A stretch of 45,443 nucleotides of DNA, from contig CAIOYH010000029.1 of NCBI GenBank assembly GCA_903862465.1, positions 1 to 45,443 of the forward strand, given 5' to 3'. Source of the stretch: an uncultured bacterium (GTDB taxonomy: Bacteria > Bacteroidota > Bacteroidia > Bacteroidales > CAIWKO01). The position numbers were made by a program, and so were the translations under genes. Below, piece by piece: positions 36,901 to 44,288 of this stretch (the stretch's first letter is position 1; every line of letters begins with the position of its first letter). The notes under the pieces were generated by a model. It was not told the DNA's origin. It saw only the letters and a program-made list of their open reading frames with translations, and did not search any database.

Positions 36901-37548
36901 CAAGCAACGATTGGAATCTTCCCCTGCAAAGTATCCAATGATGATGTAATTATTCATGATAATGGGAAAGACATTGCGACATTTTATTTCTTACGGAATC
37001 AAGAAAAACAATCTGAACTCAATCACAATCTAAGCATGACAGATTTCTTGGCAAAGGAAGATTACATCGGACTATTTGCTGCCACCTCAGGTTACGACGC
37101 CAACCGAACTCCACCCCAATCGGATGATTATACGAACCTAATGGTGCAACTACTTTCTGACCGATTAGTTGAAGCCTTTTCCGAACACCTGCATTATAAA
37201 ATCCGCACCGAATATTGGGGATATGCTCCCAACGAGACGCTGAATCCCGAAGCTCTTTTAAAAGGTCACTTCCAAGGCATCCGACCCGCCATCGGTTATG
37301 CGTCCTGTCCCGACCATAGTGAAAAGAAAACGCTTTTCGACCTATTAGAAATCGAGAAAAATCTCAGCATCCGCCTCACCGAAAACTTCGCCATGAACCC
37401 TGCTTCATCAGTATGCGGATTCTATTTGGCAAATCCTCATGCAAAATATTTCTCCATAAACACCGTTCAAGATGACCAACTTGAGGAGTATGCCATCCGA
37501 AAGAAGTCCAGTAAATGTATCACAAAGTTTTTATCAAATCAGTATTGA
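33931..37548 (+). CDS. metH: Cobalamin-dependent methionine synthase, full length
   Basis: The 1205-aa enzyme contains all four modules in order. The homocysteine/zinc module (1-325) has Cys246 (GLNCSFG) and Cys309-Cys310 (GGCCGTTPEH). The methyltetrahydrofolate barrel (about 345-620) has INIGERTNVAGS. The cobalamin module (about 640-880) has DVHDIG with His757 as lower ligand. The activation module (about 890-1190) has RPAIGYASCPDHSEK for S-adenosylmethionine. It transfers methyl groups from methyltetrahydrofolate to homocysteine through cobalamin. It overlaps the transferase gene by four bases and precedes metF by five bases, which supplies its substrate. No cobalamin riboswitch is evident in the short leader. 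Confidence 0.97.
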   Translation: MKKPNDIASLLQERVLVLDGAMGSLIQAYRLSEADFRGERFADFPHNLKGNNDILSITQPQIISDIHRKYLEAGADIIETNTFNSTKYGQADYGTEDFIYEINLKAAQIAKKLATEYATLTPDKPRFVAGSVGPTNKMLSLSTESDAASEQTITYMELADSYAEQYRGLIDGGVDLIIIETIFDGLNAKAAIFALEEVFAEKDIRLPLILSMTINGSEGRILSGQTLEAVVASLSHAQPLAFGLNCSFGAKQMLPFVEQLAAATSAFICIYPNAGLPNNFGYYDETPTTMAENIQTLFDKQVLNIIGGCCGTTPEHIEAIAMGAAKAKPRIPSPKKTITTLAGLEVQEISKEKNFINIGERTNVAGSIKFAKLIREKKYEEAISVARQQVEAGAQIIDINLDDAMLDAMQEMPKFIKMISSDFEIARVPFMIDSSKWDVLETALQHVQGKPIVNSISLKEGEAAFIAKAKRIKMYGAALVVMAFDEEGQATSYERKIAICKRAYDILTLQVNFPAEDIIFDANVLTIATGMAEHNGFAMDFIESVRWIKANLPHAKTSGGVSNLSFSFRGNNVLREAMHSVFLFHAIHAGLDMAIVNAGNLPIYDDIPKELLQAVEDLILNKRADASDRLIELSQRYTTTQTEASSIEAWRTFATDQRIKYALIKGINEFISSDIQLSYQELGKAIHVIEGPLMEGMKEVGELFSNGKMFLPQVIKSARVMNNAVTCLKPFLEQEKESGATTSSGKILLATVKGDVHDIGKNIVKVVLACNNYEIIDLGVMVSTEKIVETARTEHPDIIGLSGLITPSLDEMIHIAQELTQAGIDIPLLIGGAATSEEHTAIRIKPHFEGSVIHVGDASQSVTVVNKLMNKTNRAVFIQEINARYETIAQQYGSKSKQFISLSQARANKASFSNYTSIPPKVTGIQIIKNISIATLIPLINWTSFFYAWGIHGRYPDIFNHPIKGKEAKQLFEDACKILSENIETNFFNPQATIGIFPCKVSNDDVIIHDNGKDIATFYFLRNQEKQSELNHNLSMTDFLAKEDYIGLFAATSGYDANRTPPQSDDYTNLMVQLLSDRLVEAFSEHLHYKIRTEYWGYAPNETLNPEALLKGHFQGIRPAIGYASCPDHSEKKTLFDLLEIEKNLSIRLTENFAMNPASSVCGFYLANPHAKYFSINTVQDDQLEEYAIRKKSSKCITKFLSNQY

Positions 37549-37553
37549 ATCGA

Positions 37554-38507
37554 ATGAAAGTAACAGATAGCATCAAACAAGCGAAAAGCCCATTATTTAC
37601 CTTTGAATTATTACCCCCTTTAAAAGGCGATAATATCGAATCTATTTACAATATCATTGAGCCGCTGATAGAATTCAATCCATCCTACATCAATGTGACC
37701 TATCATCGCGAAGAAGTGGTGTATAAAAGCCGTGAAGCAGGTCTTCTCGAGAAGAAGATTGTGCGCAAACGCCCCGGAACTGTTGGAATCACGGCTGCCA
37801 TAAAATACAAATACAAAATCGAAGTCATCCCCCATATCATCTGCGGCGGCTTCAACAGAGAAGAGACCGAAAACGCCTTGATTGACCTCCATTTTCTCGA
37901 CATCCACAACCTCCTTGTGATGCGCGGCGACACCTTAAAAAGCGAACGCACTTTTACTCCTGAACCCGATGGACATCAACATGCCTTAGGTTTAGTGAAA
38001 CAAGTCATGGAAATGAATCATGGAAAATATATTGACGAAGAAATCGAAAACAATGCTCCCACCAACTTCTCCTTGGGCGTGGCAGGCTATCCCGAAAAAC
38101 ATATCGAATCGCCCAACTTAGAAGCCGACTTATATTTCCTGAAACAAAAGATAGATGCGGGAGCTGAATATATCGTCACACAAATGTTCTTCGACAACAG
38201 CCGCTATTTCCGCTTCGTGAAACAATGCCGCGAAGCAGGTATTCATGTCCCCATCATCCCCGGATTAAAATTGATTACCACTAAGAAACAATTATCCATA
38301 ATTCCCCAAACATTTAATATTGATTTGCCCAACGATTTGGTGAAAGAAATCATCAAATGCACCACCAATCTCGAAGTCCAACAATTGGGCATAGAATGGG
38401 CAATTGCGCAGTCGAAAGAATTAATGCAACAAGGTGTCCCCGCTTTGCATTTCTTCACCATGGGCAAATCCGACAACATCCGACAAGTGTGTAAAGCTAT
38501 TTTTTAA
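37554..38507 (+). CDS. metF: Methylenetetrahydrofolate reductase
   Basis: The 317-aa flavoprotein makes 5-methyltetrahydrofolate for MetH. Family motifs are FTFELLPPLKGD near the start, INVTYHREE, HIICGGFNREE, LLVMRGD (folate and FAD contact), LGVAGYPEKH and YIVTQMFFDN. I chose the ATG at 37554, five bases after the metH stop, over an in-frame ATG at 37515 that overlaps metH and adds a non-conserved 13-residue tail. It ends the transferase-metH-metF operon and converges with recJ. Confidence 0.95.
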   Translation: MKVTDSIKQAKSPLFTFELLPPLKGDNIESIYNIIEPLIEFNPSYINVTYHREEVVYKSREAGLLEKKIVRKRPGTVGITAAIKYKYKIEVIPHIICGGFNREETENALIDLHFLDIHNLLVMRGDTLKSERTFTPEPDGHQHALGLVKQVMEMNHGKYIDEEIENNAPTNFSLGVAGYPEKHIESPNLEADLYFLKQKIDAGAEYIVTQMFFDNSRYFRFVKQCREAGIHVPIIPGLKLITTKKQLSIIPQTFNIDLPNDLVKEIIKCTTNLEVQQLGIEWAIAQSKELMQQGVPALHFFTMGKSDNIRQVCKAIF

Positions 38508-38540
38508 TTGCATCGATGGGATGATGACATCATAACAGCG

Positions 38541-40307
38541 TTAGCGCTTCCCCTTTTTGATGTCTTTTATATTCAACTGCAACGAAATGTTGCCGTTCCA
38601 CTCATTTTCTTCAATATGGTAGCAAATATCGAATAGGTTTCCCGAATAGATATAATTAAAAAAGTCCCCAAGTTGAAACCCGATAGCCGGAAACGGACCT
38701 ATGGAGATATTTGGATACGTGATGGCGAGTTTCAAATGATTCTTATCGCTTTTCCCCACCAATCTCGCCGTACCCATATCCACCACGCCCGTGGTCTTAA
38801 AAATCGGAGCCATATTCCCCGGTCCGAAAGGCGCAAATTGTTTGATAATCTTATAAAAATTTGGCGTAATCTGACGCAAATCTATCACCTCGTCTATTTC
38901 AACCTCCGGCACTTGCATGTCTTGTGTAATAGTAGTCTCCACAATCTCCTCAAACCTCCTCCTAAATTCAGGCAAATTCTCCGCTTTCAGCGATAATCCC
39001 GCCGCATATTTATGCCCACCAAAATGTTCCAACAAGTCGCTACACGCATCAATCGCATCATAGATATCAAAGTCCTTCACCGACCGCGCCGACCCACAAA
39101 TTAACCCGTTCGACTCCGTCAAAACTATCGTAGGTCTATAAAAAGTCTCCGTAAGCCGCGACGCAACTATGCCAACAACCCCCTTATGCCAATCCGGTGA
39201 ATATACCAACGTCGCCTTGTTTTTCAGCAAATCGGGATTCGATTGTATCATCTCCACTGCTTCTATCGTTGTCGCAGTATCCAAGCATCTTCTTTCCGTA
39301 TTGAAAGTATCTATCTGAAGAGCAATAAGCGCCGCATCCTCCATCGTCTCCGTAATCAAAAGTTTCACCGAATCCTTCCCGCTCTCTATTCTTCCAGCAG
39401 CATTTATCCGTGGACCTATCAAAAAAACAATATCATTGATATTCAACTGACGACTAAAAATAAACCCATCTTTCTCACAAACTTCTTCCGTCTTCCGCTT
39501 TATGTTGCCACTTCCCAAAACAGCCTCTATCCCCGGTCGCGGTTTCGTATTAATCAACTTTAAACCATAATACGCCAAAACCCGATTCTCCCCCGTAATT
39601 AAAACGATATCCGAAGCTATGCTGATAGTAACCAAGTCAAGATATTTTATCAACGCATCTATTCCAATATTTCTTTTCTGCGCAAACGCTTGTATCAATT
39701 TAAACCCTATCCCGCAACCCGAAAGCTCCTTATACGGATACTCACAATCACTTCTTTTTGGATCTAAAACAGCGTAGGCTTCTGGCAATTCATTCCCGGG
39801 ACGATGATGGTCACAAATAATAAAATCAACCTGCTTGGTCTTCGCATATTTCATCTTTTCAACTGCCTTTATCCCACAATCCAACGCAATCACAAGCTTC
39901 ACATTGGTCTCAGCAGCAAAATCTATCCCTTGCAGCGAAATGCCATACCCTTCCGAATACCTATCAGGTATATAAAAATCAATGTTATCGTAAAACTCTT
40001 TCAAATAAGAATAAACCAATGCCACCGCAGAAGTCCCATCCACATCATAATCCCCATAAACCAAAATCCGCTCATTGTGTTCAATCGCTGCTTCTATCCG
40101 CAAAACAGCTTTATCCATATCCTTCATCAAATACGGATCGTGCAGATGACTTAACTCAGGACGAAAAAAAGTTTTTGCATCTTCATAATTCGTGATACCA
40201 CGTTGGTATAGCAAATTGGCAATCGGAAAAGAAACATTTATCTCTTTTGCCAATTGTTCAATCAACTCTTTATTACCTTGATGCCGCAGTTCCCATCGCT
40301 TTTCCAT
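38541..40307 (-). CDS. recJ: Single-stranded-DNA-specific exonuclease RecJ
   Basis: The 588-aa protein has the DHH-family motifs YGDYDVDGTSAVAL (motif I, about 80-93), LDCG (motif II) and CDHHRPG (motif III), followed by the DHHA1-type region with GGHKYAAGLSL and a C-terminal OB-like domain. It degrades single-stranded DNA 5' to 3' in recombination and repair. Length is typical. A CAAATATA element just upstream, TATATTTG on the coding strand, is its -7 box. Its coding strand is G/T-rich at third positions, the mirror image of the neighbouring moeA operon. Confidence 0.96.
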   Translation of the reverse strand: MEKRWELRHQGNKELIEQLAKEINVSFPIANLLYQRGITNYEDAKTFFRPELSHLHDPYLMKDMDKAVLRIEAAIEHNERILVYGDYDVDGTSAVALVYSYLKEFYDNIDFYIPDRYSEGYGISLQGIDFAAETNVKLVIALDCGIKAVEKMKYAKTKQVDFIICDHHRPGNELPEAYAVLDPKRSDCEYPYKELSGCGIGFKLIQAFAQKRNIGIDALIKYLDLVTISIASDIVLITGENRVLAYYGLKLINTKPRPGIEAVLGSGNIKRKTEEVCEKDGFIFSRQLNINDIVFLIGPRINAAGRIESGKDSVKLLITETMEDAALIALQIDTFNTERRCLDTATTIEAVEMIQSNPDLLKNKATLVYSPDWHKGVVGIVASRLTETFYRPTIVLTESNGLICGSARSVKDFDIYDAIDACSDLLEHFGGHKYAAGLSLKAENLPEFRRRFEEIVETTITQDMQVPEVEIDEVIDLRQITPNFYKIIKQFAPFGPGNMAPIFKTTGVVDMGTARLVGKSDKNHLKLAITYPNISIGPFPAIGFQLGDFFNYIYSGNLFDICYHIEENEWNGNISLQLNIKDIKKGKR

Positions 40308-40325
40308 GAATTATTTTCTATCCTG

Positions 40326-40333
40326 CAAATATA
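40326..40333 (-). promoter_or_regulatory. -7 box of recJ
   Basis: TATATTTG on the minus strand matches TAnnTTTG, 18 bases before the start codon. Confidence 0.6.
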
Positions 40334-40436
40334 ATAATAAAATACACAACAGAAACTTTTTGTCCTTATTTTATTCATAAAGTTTAAAATTATCATCTAT
40401 CAACATTATTTATACTCACAACATTTCAAAGTTTCG

Positions 40437-40444
40437 TAACTTTG
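40437..40444 (+). promoter_or_regulatory. -7 box of the moeA-moaA-Nramp operon
   Basis: TAACTTTG matches TAnnTTTG, 18 bases before the moeA ATG at 40463. An in-frame TTG codon at 40442 lies inside this box and can be excluded as a start. Confidence 0.65.
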
Positions 40445-40462
40445 TGCTCAATTTTTTTAACT

Positions 40463-41638
40463 ATGATTTCATTCGCTAATGCTCTTCAAACTATAATGTC
40501 TCAGACCTATCGCTTAGGTGCTGAAGCCATCCCCCTCCACAATGCTTCAGGCAGGGTCCTTTCCCAAGATATTGTCTCTGATATGGATATGCCCCCATTC
40601 AACAAATCTGCTGTGGACGGTTACGCCTGTCGTATGTCCGATATTGTCAATCCCTTGCAGCTCATTGAAACCATTGCAGCAGGTGCTTTACCACAAAAAA
40701 GCTTGTCTGCCAACCAATGTTCCAAAATAATGACAGGTGCCATGCTCCCCCAAGGAGCTGATTGCGTCCTGATGGTCGAAGATACAACGGTTGATGAACA
40801 CAACAACATCCGCTTCCAAAAACCATCCACCTACCACAACATCTGCTTCCAAGCCGAAGACGTAAAACTCGGAACCCAAGTCTTATCCGCAGGAACGCTC
40901 CTTCGTCCCGAACATATCGCCGTTCTCGCATCCGTCGGTTGCTCCCAACCTTTCGTTGCCATCAAACCCAAAGTAGGAATTATCTCAACAGGCGACGAAC
41001 TTGTCGAACCTTTCCACACCCCTTCCCCTGCCCAAATCCGAAACAGCAACTCGTGGCAACTCATGGCGCAAGCCCTTCAGATGAACGTCGAAGCTACCTA
41101 CTACGGCATCGCACAAGACACCGAAGAATCAACACTACAAAAAATCGCAAAAGCGCTTGCCACCAATGATATCGTTCTCTTGACAGGCGGTGTATCCATG
41201 GGCGACTTCGATGTAGTCCCCGACATGATGCTCAAAGCAGGTCTCCAAATCCTTTTCCGCTCCATCGCCATCCAACCCGGAAAACCCACCGTCTTCGCAA
41301 CCAAAGACAACAAATTCTGCTTCGGACTCCCCGGAAATCCCGTCTCTTCCTATGTCCTTTTCGAGATATTAGTCAAACCACTCCTCTATCAATTGATTGG
41401 ACATCTCCACGCCCCTCTTATTTTCAAAATGCCATTCGCCCACAACTACAACCGACGCCGAAACGACCGCCTCGCATTCGTCCCCATCACCTTCAATCCC
41501 GATGGAACCATCTCAACTATCAACTACCACGGCTCCGCTCACATACATTCCATCACACTTGCACAAGGATTTGCCTACATACCCATCGGCACCACTTCCG
41601 TTCAAAAAGGAGAACTCGTTGATGTTAGACCGCTATAA
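40463..41638 (+). CDS. moeA: Molybdopterin molybdenumtransferase MoeA
   Basis: The 391-aa enzyme inserts molybdenum into molybdopterin. Signatures are MPPFNKSAVDGYAC at the N-terminus, KIMTGAMLPQGADCVLMVEDT, VGIISTGDELVEP, LTGGVSMGDFDVVP and FGLPGNPVSSYV. The C-terminal domain is complete. The ATG at 40463 follows a -7 box by 18 bases. moaA begins 17 bases before the moeA stop codon. Third codon positions become increasingly C-rich toward the 3' end. Confidence 0.95.
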   Translation: MISFANALQTIMSQTYRLGAEAIPLHNASGRVLSQDIVSDMDMPPFNKSAVDGYACRMSDIVNPLQLIETIAAGALPQKSLSANQCSKIMTGAMLPQGADCVLMVEDTTVDEHNNIRFQKPSTYHNICFQAEDVKLGTQVLSAGTLLRPEHIAVLASVGCSQPFVAIKPKVGIISTGDELVEPFHTPSPAQIRNSNSWQLMAQALQMNVEATYYGIAQDTEESTLQKIAKALATNDIVLLTGGVSMGDFDVVPDMMLKAGLQILFRSIAIQPGKPTVFATKDNKFCFGLPGNPVSSYVLFEILVKPLLYQLIGHLHAPLIFKMPFAHNYNRRRNDRLAFVPITFNPDGTISTINYHGSAHIHSITLAQGFAYIPIGTTSVQKGELVDVRPL

Positions 41639-42422
41639 CCGTCCTATAAACTACCTGCGCATTTCCGTCACCGACCGTTGCAACTTGCGCTGCACCTACT
41701 GCATGCCCGAATCGGGCGTCACACTTTTGCGCCATCAAGACATCCTTTCTTTTGAAGAAATTACAGATGTCGTCAAAATCGCTGTCCAATCAGGCATCAA
41801 CAAAGTCCGTATCACGGGAGGCGAACCCCTTGTCCGCAAAGGCATAGTCTCCTTAGTCCAATCTATCGCACAAATCCCCGAAATCAACGACCTATCCCTC
41901 ACCACCAACGCCATCCTCCTCTCCGAATTCGCTCAACCCCTCGCCTCCGTCGGACTCCATCGCATCAACATCAGCCTCGACACAACCGACCCCCTTAAAT
42001 ACGCCAAAATAACCCGTGGCGGCGACATCCATCAAGTCGTCAAAGGCATCCTTGCCGCCCAAAAAGCAGGCTTGCATCCCATCAAAATCAACTGCGTCAT
42101 CCAATCCTCATCCTCCGAACCCGACGCCCTCGCCGTCAAACAATTTTCCGACAACCTCGGGCTCCAAGTCCGCTTCATCCATCAGATGAACCTCGGCTCA
42201 GGACATTTCTCCATCGTAGAAGGCGGAACAGGCGGCGACTGCGTCCAATGCAACCGCCTCCGACTAACCGCCGACGGAAAAATAAAACCCTGTCTATTCA
42301 ACGACCTCGAATTCGACGTCCGCTCCCTCGGTGCCCAACAAGCAATCGCTCAAGCAATCGCCCGCAAACCCAAATGCGGAACATTCAACTCCAACAACCA
42401 TTTTCATAACATAGGCGGATGA
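41622..42422 (+). CDS. moaA: Compact GTP 3',8-cyclase MoaA
   Basis: The 266-aa radical SAM protein has the N-terminal cluster motif CNLRCTYC (Cys20, Cys24, Cys27), GGEPLVR, and a second cluster set Cys207, Cys210, Cys224 in CVQCNRLRLTADGKIKPC, and it ends in the Gly-Gly tail (265-266) needed for MoaA activity. MoaA proteins usually have about 320-340 residues; here the segment between the barrel and the second cluster is about 50-60 residues shorter. MoaA starts molybdenum cofactor synthesis from GTP. The ATG follows AAAGGAG (41606-41612), a rare clear Shine-Dalgarno site here. The Nramp gene overlaps its stop by four bases. Confidence 0.88.
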   Translation: MLDRYNRPINYLRISVTDRCNLRCTYCMPESGVTLLRHQDILSFEEITDVVKIAVQSGINKVRITGGEPLVRKGIVSLVQSIAQIPEINDLSLTTNAILLSEFAQPLASVGLHRINISLDTTDPLKYAKITRGGDIHQVVKGILAAQKAGLHPIKINCVIQSSSSEPDALAVKQFSDNLGLQVRFIHQMNLGSGHFSIVEGGTGGDCVQCNRLRLTADGKIKPCLFNDLEFDVRSLGAQQAIAQAIARKPKCGTFNSNNHFHNIGG

Positions 42423-43678
42423 AACTCTTCCACTCCATCTTCAGCACCAAAAACCACAAACCACGATTCGGTGCACTCGAAATACTCAAATACATCGGTC
42501 CCGGACTCCTCGTAACCGTCGGTTTTATAGACCCCGGCAATTGGGCATCCAACATCGCTGCCGGATCCCAATTCGGCTACACCCTCCTTTGGGTCGTAAC
42601 CCTATCCACCATCATGCTCATCATCCTCCAACACAACGTCGCCCATCTCGGCATCGCCTCCGGACTCTGCCTCTCCGAAGCCGCCACCCAACACACCCCC
42701 AAATGGGTCTCCCGCCCCATACTATCCATCGCAATGCTCGCATCCGTAGCCACTTCCCTCGCCGAAATCCTAGGCGCCGCCATCGCGCTCAAAATGCTCC
42801 TCAACATCCCCATCCAAGCCGGAGCACTCCTCACAACCATACTCGTCCTCATACTCCTATTCACCAACTCCTACAAACGCATCGAACGCGTCATCATCGG
42901 ATTCGTCTCCATCATCGGACTCTCCTTCATCTACGAACTCTATCTCGTCCAAATCAATTGGTCAGCCGCCGCAATCGCCTTCATCAACCCCGCATTCCCG
43001 CCCAACTCCATCATCATCATCATGAGCGTCCTCGGTGCTGTCGTCATGCCCCACAACCTCTTCCTCCACTCCGAAATCATCCAATCCCGTCAATGGAACC
43101 TCCGCGACGACAAAATCATCAAACGACAACTCGACTTCGAATTCACCGACACCATCCTATCCATGATCATCGGATGGGCTATCAACTCCGCCATGATACT
43201 CCTCGCCGCTGCCACATTCTTCAAAAGCCACATCCTCGTCAACCAACTCCAACAAGCCGCCGACATCCTCCGTCCCATGCTCGGCAACAACTCCGCCATC
43301 ATCTTCGCCCTTGCCCTCCTATTCTCCGGAATCGCCTCCTCCGTAACCTCAGGCATGGCAGGCGGAAGCATCTTCTCAGGCATCTTCCTCGAACCCTACG
43401 ACATCCACGACCCCCACTCTCGCCTCGGCGTCCTCCTTTCCATCGTCCTCGCCCTCATCATCATCCTCTTCATCTCCAACCCGTTCATGGCGCTCATATA
43501 CTCACAGATGGCGCTCAGTCTCGTCCTTCCCTTCACCATCTTCCTCCAAATCTACCTCACCTCATCCAAAAAAGTCATGGGAAAATACGCCAACAAAATC
43601 CCCCTCAAAATCCTTCTTTTTTTAATTGCCGTTGTTGTTACAGGATTGAATGTTTATTTGTTGATAGAGAGTTTTTAA
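42419..43678 (+). CDS. mntH: Nramp family divalent metal transporter
   Basis: The 419-aa membrane protein has the Nramp hallmarks GPGLLVTVGFIDPGN (metal-binding Asp and Asn in helix 1) and GAVVMPHNLFLHS (metal-binding Met and the MPH motif in helix 6), with about eleven hydrophobic segments. It should import Mn2+ or Fe2+ with protons. The overlap ATGA with moaA makes it the third gene of the operon; whether it serves molybdenum metabolism is unknown. Codon use is extreme: third positions are nearly all C or A, and T is scarce, which also leaves a 398-codon empty reading frame open in another phase. Confidence 0.93.
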   Translation: MKLFHSIFSTKNHKPRFGALEILKYIGPGLLVTVGFIDPGNWASNIAAGSQFGYTLLWVVTLSTIMLIILQHNVAHLGIASGLCLSEAATQHTPKWVSRPILSIAMLASVATSLAEILGAAIALKMLLNIPIQAGALLTTILVLILLFTNSYKRIERVIIGFVSIIGLSFIYELYLVQINWSAAAIAFINPAFPPNSIIIIMSVLGAVVMPHNLFLHSEIIQSRQWNLRDDKIIKRQLDFEFTDTILSMIIGWAINSAMILLAAATFFKSHILVNQLQQAADILRPMLGNNSAIIFALALLFSGIASSVTSGMAGGSIFSGIFLEPYDIHDPHSRLGVLLSIVLALIIILFISNPFMALIYSQMALSLVLPFTIFLQIYLTSSKKVMGKYANKIPLKILLFLIAVVVTGLNVYLLIESF

Positions 43679-43801
43679 TTGGGGTTTATCTTAGGTTTAA
43701 AAGAAAAATCATATCTCATAAATTTAGTGTGAGATAGTTGATTTGTTGCAGGGGATGCGATAGTGTTCTAATAGGATTCTTTTGTTGGCAATTACCAACG
43801 T
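43679..43801. other. AT-rich spacer after the Nramp gene
   Basis: No gene or clear terminator is seen. The C-rich bias of the preceding gene ends abruptly here. Confidence 0.5.
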
Positions 43802-44053
43802 ATTGTAATAATTTACGGAAGTATTGTTTGGAAACAGTTAGCGATTGTGTTGTTATGGGTATTCATTGTGATGGAATACCATTGGATTGTGCTAATTTAC
43901 CTTGGAATTGTGTTCGAATACCGTTGCATTGTAGTGCATGAGGATTGTATTGTTTTTACATGGCATGCTATTGTAAGCAAATACCATTGTATTATTATTT
44001 AATACCGTAGCATTGTAGAAATATACCGTGGCATTGTATTCAATTTCCAAATT
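43802..44053. repeat. Degenerate 21-bp array, 12 units
   Basis: ATTGT recurs at 43802, 43823, 43844, 43865, 43886, 43907, 43928, 43949, 43970, 43991 (as ATTAT), 44012 and 44033: eleven steps of exactly 21 bp. Between the anchors a second motif AATACC or ATACCGT appears at constant offset in several units (for example 43981, 44002 and 44023). The rest of each unit has diverged strongly, yet no indel breaks the phase. Confidence 0.88.
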
Positions 44054-44130
44054 ATTAAAACGTATTTTCTTGATATATTTATAATCTAAGTACGTATATA
44101 TTGAATGCAGGAGGGTATATTAATACTTTA

Positions 44131-44277
44131 GGTATGTATAATATTATAAATTGTATCGTGTTTTATAAATATTGTACCGTAATTTATAGATTTAATACCT
44201 ATATTTACGTTTTTGGTATCAATATTTATGTTTTTGGTATCAATATAAATAAATATAGCACCAATTTTTGAATAGTT
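44131..44277. repeat. 21-bp array, 7 units, related to the preceding one
   Basis: Units anchored on GGTATC, TGTACC, AATACC or AGCACC start at 44131, 44152, 44173, 44194, 44215, 44236 and 44257, again exactly 21 bp apart. The shared AATACC motif links it to the array at 43802-44053, with a phase shift between the two. Two units (44215 and 44236) are nearly identical. Confidence 0.88.
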
Positions 44278-44288
44278 GGGAGCGTGTT

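Noticed and set aside
41397-41621. N-terminal extension of moaA
   Set aside because: The extra 75 residues are Ser/Thr/Pro-rich shifted sequence of moeA. The ATG at 41622 has a Shine-Dalgarno site and gives the normal MoaA N-terminus.
42541-43737. A 398-codon reading frame overlapping the Nramp gene
   Set aside because: It encodes mostly His, Pro and Arg, as expected from a shifted reading of a C-rich gene, and the correct frame shows a full Nramp protein.
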